Source: CALBPI01 sp963922335 (GTDB taxonomy: Bacteria > Pseudomonadota > Gammaproteobacteria > Steroidobacterales > Woeseiaceae). Taken from it: 64,000 bases of DNA. Each line of letters starts with the position of its first letter. Within the stretch, counting starts at the first letter, position 1. A program made the translations under genes and the position numbers. The notes below the pieces were generated by a model. That model saw only the letters and a list, made by a program, of their open reading frames with translations. It did not search any database and had not been told where the DNA came from. Location of the stretch: NCBI GenBank assembly GCA_963922335.1, contig CAWUIB010000007.1:1-64000 (forward strand), written 5' to 3'. Below are positions 36,856 to 45,675 of the stretch, piece by piece.

Positions 36856-37637
36856 GGTTGCAACCACCCGAAAGTGCCGCCGAGGTCGGTGTACCTCAAC
36901 CCCAAATCTTCCGTTGCTTTATAGGCAGTCTGGAGACCACCAATTGGAAACGGATCGGCGTAGAGCAAGACACGAGAGTCCTGCAGCACGAAACGAGAAA
37001 GTACGCCCTCGCTCAATAGTCCGGCCGCCGGGACCGCAATCGCGGGTGCATTATTGAAGGAAATCGCGGCCTGATTTGGCGCCGCACTGGACACCAGTAC
37101 TTCCTTGAACAGGCGTCCAAGATTCAGGCGCTGGATGAACAGTGTGTCCGACTCGAACAATGCCGCCGTGGGACGCTGATTCCAGATGTCATCGAATACA
37201 GCAGCGTTATTGGTCAGACCAGTGACATTGCCACGCAGGTTCGAAATCAACATGACCCGAGGCGACAGCGGCGGTGCTGTCAGACCGCCGGTTTGGATAT
37301 AACCCGAGAACCCGCCACCGGCAACAAAGAAGTTTGGATCGAAGTACAGCACACGCTGGAAGCCACGACGATTCAGTGCGAGGTCATTGACCGGAGCATC
37401 GCTGAGCGTACCCACCGCCGACGTCCAATCACCGATCGCGCCGGACGGTATCTGTGAATTACGGCGGATAAAGAGCTCGAGATCTTCGGCGATCTGTTCG
37501 AGGTTAGCGGCTTCTGCGCGACCATAAGCATCGTTGACTGTACCGACGATACTCGGCGCGATCACCGCGGACAGCACGGCCAGAATAGCCATGACGCCGA
37601 TGAGCTCCATCAAAGTAAATCCGCTGTGTCGCCTCAT
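36852..37637 (-). CDS. Type IV pilin-like protein (prepilin N-terminus)
   Basis: 261 residues. The prepilin peptidase site is MRRHSG|FTLMELIGVM, with Glu at mature position 5 and a hydrophobic helix to about residue 32. The mature size of about 255 residues is large, more like MshD/MshO or GspJ/K minor pilins. The C-terminal part is beta-rich with no Cys. No prepilin peptidase is encoded here. It overlaps both neighbours by ATGA, which places it as an integral operon member. Confidence 0.85.
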   Translation of the reverse strand: MRRHSGFTLMELIGVMAILAVLSAVIAPSIVGTVNDAYGRAEAANLEQIAEDLELFIRRNSQIPSGAIGDWTSAVGTLSDAPVNDLALNRRGFQRVLYFDPNFFVAGGGFSGYIQTGGLTAPPLSPRVMLISNLRGNVTGLTNNAAVFDDIWNQRPTAALFESDTLFIQRLNLGRLFKEVLVSSAAPNQAAISFNNAPAIAVPAAGLLSEGVLSRFVLQDSRVLLYADPFPIGGLQTAYKATEDLGLRYTDLGGTFGWLQP

Positions 37638-38836
37638 GCGCCTAGCCCCGATACGAGAGAGAACATCGGCAAGAACAACGATGCTGCGATCAAACCGACG
37701 ATGACGACCAACGTCATCGTGATCAGTGGTTCAACGATTGCGAAAACACGCTTGATCTGGCGCGGAATTTCCTCATCGAAACGATCCGAAACCTGCTGGA
37801 GGGTTGTATCCAATCGACCCGAGTCCTCACCCACGACGATCATGCGTAGCGTCAGCGAAGAGATAACCGGGTGATTGCGCAGCGCCTCGCTAATCCGACC
37901 ACCTTTTTCTACGGTGGTCGCCGCATCCTGCACGGCACGATCCATGACAAGGTTGTCGCTTACGCCCTGCGAGAGCTTAAGCGCTTCCAGAATAGGTACA
38001 CCCGCTTTCAACATGAGTGCGAGGTTATGCACAAACTGGGATTGCACGAGCATTCGGCGCACGCCTCCCAGAATCGGGATGTTCAGTTTTGCTCGATCAA
38101 GACGGAGCGCCAGCGCGGGATGTGCGGCCCGCATCCCTCTCAAGCCGACGATGAGACCGACAATCGCTACAACACCAACCCACCAGTATTGCTGAGTGAT
38201 CGCACCGAGTCGGACAACACCCTGTGTGAGTGCTGGCAACGCCATATCCAGCTCAGCGAAAATTTGTGCGAAGCGAGGTACGACGAACAGAAACATCAGG
38301 GCGACCAGTCCGGCGACTGCCGACAGGATCATGGTCGGGTATATCGTCGCTTGTTTCACATCAGCCATGATGCGGTCGATCCACTCGAGGTGGTGGGCGA
38401 TGTCCTTGAATACCTCTGTCAGACTGCCGCCGGTTTCGCCTGCACGAACCAGGTTGCAGATTTGCTCCGAGAACACGTCCGGGTAGGCGCGCATGCTCTC
38501 TGAAACCTCGTTACCCGCCTGCACGTTAATGCTGATGTCTTGCAGCACTCGACGCAGTACAGGTTGCTCGGTTTCCTCCGCCATCGCAGAGATCGTGCTG
38601 GCAATGGGTATACCTGCAATCAGTAAGGACGTCGCGCCCATAAAAAAGTCGATCAGCTCGCGACGCGGCACTTTGCCGCTACCGTGACTGCGCGTCGGCG
38701 ACTTCTCCTTCGCATCGACGAGCCAATAGCCGATCTCACGCAGCTTGTTTTCGAGCACCTGCTCGTTGTCGGCGACCATCGTGCCATCGGAAGTTCGGCC
38801 AGCTCGATCCACACTGTGATAGGCGTATTGCGGCAT
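37634..38836 (-). CDS. mshG: MshG-like inner-membrane platform protein (GspF/PilC family)
   Basis: 400 residues, normal for GspF/PilC. Two GspF domains (about 65-190 and 270-392) each have the family helical pattern, with membrane helices around 165-190, 215-233 and 370-395. It forms the platform on which the ATPase turns and pilin subunits are loaded. It is placed directly after the ATPase gene (9-bp gap) and overlaps the following pilin. MshG is named by operon context; PilC or GspF naming would be equally defensible. Confidence 0.9.
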   Translation of the reverse strand: MPQYAYHSVDRAGRTSDGTMVADNEQVLENKLREIGYWLVDAKEKSPTRSHGSGKVPRRELIDFFMGATSLLIAGIPIASTISAMAEETEQPVLRRVLQDISINVQAGNEVSESMRAYPDVFSEQICNLVRAGETGGSLTEVFKDIAHHLEWIDRIMADVKQATIYPTMILSAVAGLVALMFLFVVPRFAQIFAELDMALPALTQGVVRLGAITQQYWWVGVVAIVGLIVGLRGMRAAHPALALRLDRAKLNIPILGGVRRMLVQSQFVHNLALMLKAGVPILEALKLSQGVSDNLVMDRAVQDAATTVEKGGRISEALRNHPVISSLTLRMIVVGEDSGRLDTTLQQVSDRFDEEIPRQIKRVFAIVEPLITMTLVVIVGLIAASLFLPMFSLVSGLGA

Positions 38837-38845
38837 ACCGATTAC

Positions 38846-40576
38846 CTACCGCACCACACGCAGGACTTCGTCGAGAGAGGTCACACCGGCCATTGCTTTG
38901 GCAATTCCGTCATTCAACATTGGAATCATGCCGCTCTCGGAGGCCAGACTCTTGAGATCACCGGCACTCGCACCCGAGATGATCGGTCCGTGGAAGCGCT
39001 CATCGACGGTGAGAATTTCGTAAATTGCAGAGCGGCCTTGAAAACCCGTGCCATTGCAGTGCACGCAACCACCGGGTTCATATAGCGTCGCGTTCGGCGG
39101 CACCATGTCCTGCAGGCCGAGAGATTCAATCAGCTCATCCGGTCGTTGAACCGGCCGACGGCAGTGATGGCACAGCATACGGACCAGTCGCTGGGCAACA
39201 ATCGCCGACAACGCTGCTGGCAGCATGTAGCGATCCACACCCATGTCGACAAGGCGCGGAATAACGCCCACCGCATCGTTGGTGTGCAGCGTCGAAAGTA
39301 CAAGGTGACCAGTCAGCGCCGCCCTCGTCGCCAGCTGCGCGGTCTCAAGGTCGCGAATCTCACCAACGAGAATAACGTCCGGATCCTGCCTCAACAAAGC
39401 GCGCAGACCGGCGGCAAAATCCATTCCGACATCCGGGCGCACCTGCGTCTGGCGAATTGAGCCGAGCGAGTACTCCACCGGATCCTCGAGGGTAAATACG
39501 CTGCGCTCTTCGGCTTGCACCAATTTCAGCGATGCGTACAGGGTTGTTGTCTTGCCGCTGCCTGTTGGCCCGGTAACCAACACCATGCCGTAGGGCAAAC
39601 CCACAAACTGCTCCATATCGTCTTTGTGCTTGGCAGAAAAGCCAAGATCGCCGAGCGAGAGCTGCGCAGCGCTGCGATCGAGAATACGCAAGACCACACT
39701 CTCGCCGACATTGGTCGGCAGTGTCGAGACACGCAGATCGACGTGATGCTGACCATAGTCGAAGCGGATACGACCGTCCTGGGGAACACGCTTTTCTGTG
39801 ATATTCAGGTTGGCGATTAGCTTCAACCGAGCGGTAAGCGCCGGTTGAATCAACTTGGGAATCAACACTTCCTGACGCATCACACCGTCGATACGCATCC
39901 GCACGCGAACCACCTTATCGGCCGGTTCGATATGAATATCCGTAGCGCCTTTTTTGATCCCCAGGGAAATGAGCTGGTCGACCAACCGAACTAGTGGCGA
40001 CTCGTTGACCGCTTCGTCTTCGGCGGCAGCACTGCCCTCGGCCATGATCTGGTCGATGGTGTCGGCAATGGAACTACCCTGTGTGTAGTGCCGTGCAACC
40101 GCGTCGAGAATATGCCCTTCGGGTGCCGTCACAACGGTAACGGTATGGCCGGTTTCACGCTCGACGTGGTCGATAGCCACCACGTTAAATGCGTCGGCCA
40201 ACACCAGTGTCAACATACCGTCGACCAACGAGTACGGAATCAGTTTGTATTTTTTGGCGGTCTCGTAGTCGACGAGCCGTAAGACATGTTCGGGGATTTC
40301 TGCCGATTGAACATCAACAACCTCGGTTTGCGCCTCATTCGCGAGGTTCTGCGTAATGACCTCAGCCGAAACGAAGCCGAGATCAATCAGAACCTCACCG
40401 AGCAACTTTCCGTTGCGCTTCTGCTCTCGTAACGCGAGATCCAGTTGCGCGTCGGTCAGCAGTCCAGCGGCCTTGAGACGGCCACCCAGCGTCATTTTCT
40501 TGCGCTGGGTGACCGCGATCTTGGAGGTCAACTCACTCCAATAGGCCGCCGTCGAGTCTGTGCTGCGAGCACTCAT
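38846..40576 (-). CDS. mshE: MshE/GspE-type secretion or pilus assembly ATPase
   Basis: 576 residues. The N-terminal MshEN domain (about 29-85) contains two repeats of the form LGGRLKAAGLLTDAQLDLAL and KLLGEVLIDLGFVSAEVI, which in MshE bind cyclic di-GMP. Walker A is GPTGSGKTT (336-344). The Asp box and His box (LVGEIRDLETAQLATRAAL, LSTLHTND) are intact, and a four-Cys zinc motif (CHHC and CVHC) lies in the C-domain. It powers pilin assembly in the cytoplasm, probably under cyclic di-GMP control. It is preceded by a GspG-like pilin gene with a 22-bp gap. Confidence 0.92.
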   Translation of the reverse strand: MSARSTDSTAAYWSELTSKIAVTQRKKMTLGGRLKAAGLLTDAQLDLALREQKRNGKLLGEVLIDLGFVSAEVITQNLANEAQTEVVDVQSAEIPEHVLRLVDYETAKKYKLIPYSLVDGMLTLVLADAFNVVAIDHVERETGHTVTVVTAPEGHILDAVARHYTQGSSIADTIDQIMAEGSAAAEDEAVNESPLVRLVDQLISLGIKKGATDIHIEPADKVVRVRMRIDGVMRQEVLIPKLIQPALTARLKLIANLNITEKRVPQDGRIRFDYGQHHVDLRVSTLPTNVGESVVLRILDRSAAQLSLGDLGFSAKHKDDMEQFVGLPYGMVLVTGPTGSGKTTTLYASLKLVQAEERSVFTLEDPVEYSLGSIRQTQVRPDVGMDFAAGLRALLRQDPDVILVGEIRDLETAQLATRAALTGHLVLSTLHTNDAVGVIPRLVDMGVDRYMLPAALSAIVAQRLVRMLCHHCRRPVQRPDELIESLGLQDMVPPNATLYEPGGCVHCNGTGFQGRSAIYEILTVDERFHGPIISGASAGDLKSLASESGMIPMLNDGIAKAMAGVTSLDEVLRVVR

Positions 40577-40598
40577 TGCACCGCTGCTTCTGTAACGC

Positions 40599-41180
40599 TT
40601 ATTCGCGCGACAGGAAAATCAACAAGCGACGATCGTTTTGTCTTGCGCCGAACTTCTTGACTCGACCGGATGCAAACCATGCGCCTGCACCAGAATCGAC
40701 GTCTCCGTCACCGTCCATGATGTCACTGATCTTCCGTGCCTCTGTCTCGCTGGCGCCATCAATCCGAAGCACCGCGACTCGACTGGTATCGACGGTTCCG
40801 TCACCGTCGAGGTCGAACTGGTAGTTGGCATTACTACTGTTAAGAACCCCTCGGTAACCGCCGTCGACGAAGGGGTTTTCGAGGTCAGTCTCAATGTACG
40901 GACCATTCCAACCACCGATCGGGTTGTTGTTGGAATTCGAGATCAACTGGCGCCGACCATCTCGCGCATCCGTGGGGATGTGCTCGGGGAAGTTTCCAGT
41001 GTCCTCGTAGTAACGAGCAACCGCTGTGCGCATCACATTGACGTCCTCAAGGAACGCCGTCACGCGCGCATTACGAATCGCATCAAAGATCATCGGCGTC
41101 GCCATCGACGCCAAGATGGCGATGACGGCAACCACGCCGATCATTTCCATCAAAGTAAAACCAGCCTGACGCTGTTGCAT
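40599..41180 (-). CDS. GspG-like pseudopilin with calcium-loop motifs
   Basis: 193 residues from the ATG at 41180 (GGGAG 7 bp upstream). The prepilin site MQQRQAG|FTLMEMIGV has Glu at mature position 5. GGWNGPYIETDLENPF (89-104) matches the GspG-type signature before the conserved beta sheet. Two acidic loops, DLDGDGTVD (123-131) and DGDGDVD (156-162), resemble calcium-binding DxDxDG loops. GspG major pseudopilins are known to bind calcium, but not with this pair of motifs. It is the likely major subunit of the machine. An upstream gap of 116 bp is the best place for an operon promoter. Confidence 0.87.
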   Translation of the reverse strand: MQQRQAGFTLMEMIGVVAVIAILASMATPMIFDAIRNARVTAFLEDVNVMRTAVARYYEDTGNFPEHIPTDARDGRRQLISNSNNNPIGGWNGPYIETDLENPFVDGGYRGVLNSSNANYQFDLDGDGTVDTSRVAVLRIDGASETEARKISDIMDGDGDVDSGAGAWFASGRVKKFGARQNDRRLLIFLSRE

Positions 41181-41296
41181 GTGTATTCTCCCACTAGCCA
41201 ATCCTGCTAGACGGGATATGTAGCGTCGCTTGAGTCGGAACCTTTAGTGATATCTGCCTGCATTCTCAGGCGAAATCGAGAGAACTGTGACGTAGT

Positions 41297-42742
41297 TCAC
41301 TCTAGCGCGAGATTTCGAAGATTGAGCGTGCCGGCGTCGAAGTTGACTTCAGCAACGCGCGCGTCTAATCGGGCAGAAATTTCGCGAATCTGCGCCTGTG
41401 CAACGGTTTGTTCACGCAGGTTGACGAGGAAGAAGTCGCTGGCCCCATTCCGGAACCGTTCGATCTCGGCGAGCTCCAGCTTTTGCGATAGCACCACGTC
41501 GTTGGCAGCCAGGTCGGCAACCTGCTCCGCGAAGGTCAATCCCAGCACAATGCCCTGCAGTTCGAGCGCGATGCGCTCCTCGACCTGCTGACGACGCAAT
41601 TGCAGGGCGTCGAGCTCCGCGCGTGCCTGATCGACGCGACCCTGAGCCTGTCGGCGCTGAATAGGGACAGAGAATTTGAGACCGAAAATCGTGTCGGTGC
41701 TGTCGCGCGAGACCCCACCTTCACCGACGCCACCGATCCCGGACGCGAGCTCGAGGCTCACATCGAATCTGGGTTTTAGCGCGTTCTTTCGCAGCTGCAA
41801 CCGGTTGCCGGCCCGGCGAATCTGATTCTCCAGGCGCATGAGTTCCGGACGGGCGTTCAGCACCTCAGCTGCCGAGTCCAGTGCTCTCGGAACGACGCCC
41901 GGGAGTGCCTCCATGCCACCTGGCAGTCGGTCATCAGCAGGCAACTTCGGTAGGCCCGCATCATCGCGAAGATAGAACGACAGCTGGTTCGCCGCCAGCA
42001 TAAACCGTGCCTGTGAACTGGCCACAAGACTCTTGCGGCGGGTGATGATCTGCTGGTTTTCCGTCAGAAAGATCTCAGCGCGCGCACCACTGCTGACCTC
42101 ACGAATCAACGCGGCATCACGCTCCTCCGCATTGCGCAGCAAGTCCCGGTAGACGGCGAGCGTCTGTCCGGCCGCGCGCCATCGCCAGTAGGCCTGAGCC
42201 GCATCGCGCTGCACCTCGATCTGCGTCAAAAGCAGGTCCAGATCTGCCTCTCTGACAGCGAGTCCGGCGTCGACCTCTGCGAACCGGCGATCGTCGATAT
42301 CGCGATCCCGAAGCAACGACAGAATCACACCGGCTTTGGCAGTGCCCCCGCGATTCGTGAAGTTCACGTCTTCGTAGATGGGGAAATCACCCTCGGAAAC
42401 TTTGTATTCGCCGTAGATATTGGTGCCGAACGCGCGGAGCGGCTGGGTGATCGTGCCTTTTGCCGCCTGACCGTCGTAGAAGCCGCTTGCATAGCTGCTG
42501 GATTCCGCCTGCACCAGCGTATCGAAACCGCCCGCAGCGACCGTGATCTCCCCGAGTGCCTCGCGTCGGTTAGCCTCGGCCTCCAAAATCGCGGGAAAGA
42601 ACTTTGCACTCGCAGATAGCACTTCATCGAGTGTCAGGGGCGTTGCCGCGTCGGACTCGGGCGAGGCGACATCCTGTGCATTGGCTGACGCCACGACCAT
42701 CCCAAAGAGCATGATCGCAAGCGCAAGAAATCCACGATTCAC
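41297..42742 (-). CDS. TolC-family outer-membrane protein
   Basis: 481 residues from a GTG start that overlaps the HlyD stop (GTGA). The signal peptide ends near ASANAQ (residue 23). The sequence is made of long alpha-helical heptad segments (for example LRLENQIRRAGNRLQLRK and VDQARAELDALQLRRQQVEER) with the outer-membrane-efflux duplicated pattern. It would provide the outer-membrane duct for the HlyD/ABC set encoded before it. Its 3' end is 116 bp from the pseudopilin start. Confidence 0.88.
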   Translation of the reverse strand: MNRGFLALAIMLFGMVVASANAQDVASPESDAATPLTLDEVLSASAKFFPAILEAEANRREALGEITVAAGGFDTLVQAESSSYASGFYDGQAAKGTITQPLRAFGTNIYGEYKVSEGDFPIYEDVNFTNRGGTAKAGVILSLLRDRDIDDRRFAEVDAGLAVREADLDLLLTQIEVQRDAAQAYWRWRAAGQTLAVYRDLLRNAEERDAALIREVSSGARAEIFLTENQQIITRRKSLVASSQARFMLAANQLSFYLRDDAGLPKLPADDRLPGGMEALPGVVPRALDSAAEVLNARPELMRLENQIRRAGNRLQLRKNALKPRFDVSLELASGIGGVGEGGVSRDSTDTIFGLKFSVPIQRRQAQGRVDQARAELDALQLRRQQVEERIALELQGIVLGLTFAEQVADLAANDVVLSQKLELAEIERFRNGASDFFLVNLREQTVAQAQIREISARLDARVAEVNFDAGTLNLRNLALE

Positions 42743-43770
42743 TGGCTAGGACCTGGATTGATCGCGAAATCCGGCGGGAAATTGTTGAGAAGGCGCCAAA
42801 TCTCGTAGCCGACCGTCACGGTCTCGAGCTGGATCCAACCTCTTACGTTGGCACCGAAACGAACGAACCGATCTTCCGGCCATGCATGCGTTTCATCCGC
42901 ATTTGGATCCTCGCCGATCAGCACTCGAAACAAGCCATTGGGTTGAGCGGACGCGTCGACCGCCAGTACAACACCGCCAAACGTTCCGATCGCCTGCGAA
43001 GGCCAACCGCTGAACTGAACGGCGGGCCATCCTTCGAACTGAAGCCTCGCAAGATTGCCCGGTTGCACGAGTGCCACATCCCGACCATTAACAAACAGCT
43101 CCACCGCTCGTGTCACGTTGCTCGGTACAAACGTCGCAACCGGCTGACCGGCACTAATGAACGTCGCGACATCCCCGGCGTTGACCGACAAAATCACGCC
43201 ATCCCGGGGCGCGGTCACAGTCTGCGCTGCCAGGCGTGAAATCTCGATCTCGATGCGGCTAAGCTCGGCGGCCGCTTCGGCCACAGATGCGCGTTGTGAC
43301 TGCACCCTGATTCTCGCCTGCTCCGCGTTGCGACTCGACTCAAGTCCTTGCTCGAACAAATCCTGGGTCCGCCTGGCATCAATCTGCGAGGTCTCGAGTG
43401 CGCTCTCGGCTGCGGAAAGTTTCGCCTGCACCTGGTCACGCGCCGCCTGCAAGCGCTGCAGCGCCAGCGGATCGTTATCGACAATTGTCACGATCGGGGC
43501 TCCGGCCTCAACCGCCATACCGTCCTGCACGAACCACTCAGCGATACGGCCGGACACCAAGGCGTTGATCTCCTGCTGGCGATCATTCGGATTCAGCGCT
43601 GTCACGCGCCCCGGTCCGGACGTGGTCTGCACCCACGGTACAAAATAGAGAAACGCACCCAGCATGAGCGCGAAGACCACGAGGAAATACGCGACCGTCC
43701 GCGATGCCTTCGGCACTTTGATCTCATTCAACGTGTGGAAGTATTCCGAGTGTGCGCGTACGTCAGTCAC
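42739..43770 (-). CDS. HlyD-family membrane fusion protein
   Basis: 343 residues from a GTG start overlapping the ABC gene by 8 bp. One membrane helix at about 25-45 precedes a barrel-sandwich lipoyl half-motif (INALVSGRIAEWFVQDGMAVEAG). A helical hairpin (about 100-185) follows, then the second lipoyl half (VTAPRDGVILSVNAGDVA). The final segment WIQLETVTVGYEIWRLLNNF is of a type seen in HlyD proteins from small proteobacterial exporter operons. It bridges the inner-membrane ABC protein and the TolC-like duct. Confidence 0.88.
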   Translation of the reverse strand: MTDVRAHSEYFHTLNEIKVPKASRTVAYFLVVFALMLGAFLYFVPWVQTTSGPGRVTALNPNDRQQEINALVSGRIAEWFVQDGMAVEAGAPIVTIVDNDPLALQRLQAARDQVQAKLSAAESALETSQIDARRTQDLFEQGLESSRNAEQARIRVQSQRASVAEAAAELSRIEIEISRLAAQTVTAPRDGVILSVNAGDVATFISAGQPVATFVPSNVTRAVELFVNGRDVALVQPGNLARLQFEGWPAVQFSGWPSQAIGTFGGVVLAVDASAQPNGLFRVLIGEDPNADETHAWPEDRFVRFGANVRGWIQLETVTVGYEIWRLLNNFPPDFAINPGPSQ

Positions 43771-45562
43771 TGCTTGCTACCTCTGTGCCGGTGCCGAGAA
43801 ACGGAGACACATAATTCCGCGCTTTCACCTCACCATGCTCGGTGCGCGTGCGCGCCTTGACCCGCGTGTCGAAGTGTTCGCAGAAGGAAACAGGTTCGGA
43901 GAAGACTCGCTGTTGGCTGCGCCCCATGTACAGGAAGTGACTGAAATCCCCGGTCGGCTCACGGTTGGAGAAATAGACAATCGTCGTTTCGGTTTCAGCG
44001 TCATCGATCAGAGAGCCCAAGGCGCCCATCAACAAACGATACGGCAATACATCGTAGAGCTGGCTCAACACCAGAACTCGAGGTCGCGCCAAAATGGCAG
44101 ATGCGAGTTTGAGTTGCATCATCTCGGCAAGCGATAACGGCCAGCCTGTAACCGCAATACGATGGTCGAGGCCATCGTCGAGCTGCGCGATGATCGGCTC
44201 GAGACCCACCAGTCTCAGAACCTCGAGAATATCAACACTATTCACGCCTTCCCGACTGCGGGTCAGATACTGCCGGATAGACATGCTGGTCGTATTCGGA
44301 CGATCCAGCACGATGATTTCCTGACGCAGTGAATGCGCAGAAATCGAATGTGTGTCGACGCCACCGATGGTGATGTAACCGCCATCCGGTTCGGCATGAC
44401 GTTTCATGAAGTTCGCAAACAGGCGCTGTACCGCGTAGCTGGGTGCACGTGCATAGACCAGCGCGCTGGGCGGTAGTTCCAGATTGAACGAGATATCGAT
44501 ACCGCGCGTCTCTCCGCGCGCTTCGACCATCGCAAGCCCGGAGCCTGGGAGCTGCTCCTCAACGCCTTTCACTTCCTCCTGTTCGATGTCGTAGAACAGC
44601 GAAAGCTCCTCGATCGCAGCACACAGATCGTAGAAGTAGGAGAGGTACGTGCCGAACTGAGAGAGACCAACAAAGACTGCCGATAGCACCAATTCGGCTG
44701 CGACCAACTGCCCGATCGAGAGCTGCTCCTGAATCACAAGCCAACCACCGAGACCCAGCAGCGTGCTGCTCGCGAGCGCCCACAACATGAGGAACGCGAT
44801 CGCCTGAGAGAAGTAGTGGCGGAAATGCAGCTTGTGCGAGGTCATGTAGGTATTGGTGACCTCATCGGTGCGCTCGAGCGCCTCCTCGACATGAGAGTGT
44901 GTCTTGAAGTAGCCATTCGAACTACCGAGACCTTCGAGCCAGGCAGCCGCTGAATGCTTGTCGTGCGATAACTGCATCGCACTCTTGATCGCTCGCTTGC
45001 CGTAAATAATCCAGATGAGCCAAATGAAAACGATAACGACCAGATTGAATGCAAGAAATGCCGGGTGGTAGGCGGAGGTCAATGCAAAACCGACGACCGC
45101 CTGCAGCAAAATCGAAAAGCCGCCGACCAGCAGATACGGCACGCGCTTCATCACAATGATGATGTCGAAATAACGGTTGAAGAGTGGCCCGATGCCGCGG
45201 TCTTCAAAATAAGGATTCAATGCATACACTGAACGCAGCGCAATCTCCGACACCATGCGCGCGTAGAAACGCCGTCCGAACACGTCCACGACATGCAGGC
45301 GCAGCGCATTCAGGACACCGGCAAGCGCCAGCAGCACAAACAGCGTTGCTGAGAGAATGAAAAGCTGGGTCGTCAGGCCCGTGTTGATGATCGTATTGAT
45401 CAGCATTTGCACGGAAATCGGCGTTGCCAGCGACAGCAGGCTGATACCGATGCCGTAGATGATCGCCAGAGTGTAGAACTGCTTTTCCGGGCCCAGGATC
45501 TTCGAGAAAAACCCGAAAAGCTCCGGCAGCGTCCTTTGCGTTGTTATTCCATGTTCGGCCAT
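43763..45562 (-). CDS. ABC exporter-like protein with degenerate, presumably ATPase-dead nucleotide-binding domain
   Basis: 599 residues. The transmembrane half (about 20-325) has the ABC exporter pattern with several long helices (for example 36-58, 66-90, 145-185 and 255-300). The C-terminal half aligns with an ABC ATPase but has lost the catalytic set. The Walker A position reads YARAPSYAVQRLF (370-382) with no GxxGxGKS/T. The Q-loop region reads VLDRPNTT. The signature LSGGQ is replaced by LSLAEMMQL (477-485). Walker B ends LVLSQ (497-501) with the Asp-Glu pair lost. The H-loop His is replaced in VYFSNREP (529-536). The frame is intact and the remaining core is conserved, so this does not look like decay. 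Partners are HlyD and TolC in the same operon. Confidence 0.85.
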   Translation of the reverse strand: MAEHGITTQRTLPELFGFFSKILGPEKQFYTLAIIYGIGISLLSLATPISVQMLINTIINTGLTTQLFILSATLFVLLALAGVLNALRLHVVDVFGRRFYARMVSEIALRSVYALNPYFEDRGIGPLFNRYFDIIIVMKRVPYLLVGGFSILLQAVVGFALTSAYHPAFLAFNLVVIVFIWLIWIIYGKRAIKSAMQLSHDKHSAAAWLEGLGSSNGYFKTHSHVEEALERTDEVTNTYMTSHKLHFRHYFSQAIAFLMLWALASSTLLGLGGWLVIQEQLSIGQLVAAELVLSAVFVGLSQFGTYLSYFYDLCAAIEELSLFYDIEQEEVKGVEEQLPGSGLAMVEARGETRGIDISFNLELPPSALVYARAPSYAVQRLFANFMKRHAEPDGGYITIGGVDTHSISAHSLRQEIIVLDRPNTTSMSIRQYLTRSREGVNSVDILEVLRLVGLEPIIAQLDDGLDHRIAVTGWPLSLAEMMQLKLASAILARPRVLVLSQLYDVLPYRLLMGALGSLIDDAETETTIVYFSNREPTGDFSHFLYMGRSQQRVFSEPVSFCEHFDTRVKARTRTEHGEVKARNYVSPFLGTGTEVASSD

Positions 45563-45580
45563 GCTTCAAGCGCCCACAAC

Positions 45581-45610
45581 AAAAAATCGCGGTGCGCCGA
45601 GCCCACCGCG
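45581..45610 (-). terminator. Rho-independent terminator between the heme peroxidase and the ABC gene
   Basis: On the minus strand, CGCGGTG and CACCGCG form a 7-bp stem with a 9-nt loop, then A and six Ts (the plus-strand A-run is 45581-45586). It ends only 19 nt before the ABC start codon, so if it acts as a full terminator the ABC gene would need its own promoter overlapping this point. Attenuation of read-through is an alternative. Confidence 0.65.
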
Positions 45611-45675
45611 TTTAGCAAGTGTCTAGGCTACTCAATAACGTGTCGAAATGCATGTCGAATTTTTTGATCTGTCGA

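Noticed and set aside
42739..45562. Complete type I secretion system of the hemolysin kind
   Set aside because: The ABC protein lacks all ATPase motifs and no RTX-repeat substrate is encoded nearby, so a standard T1SS is not supported.
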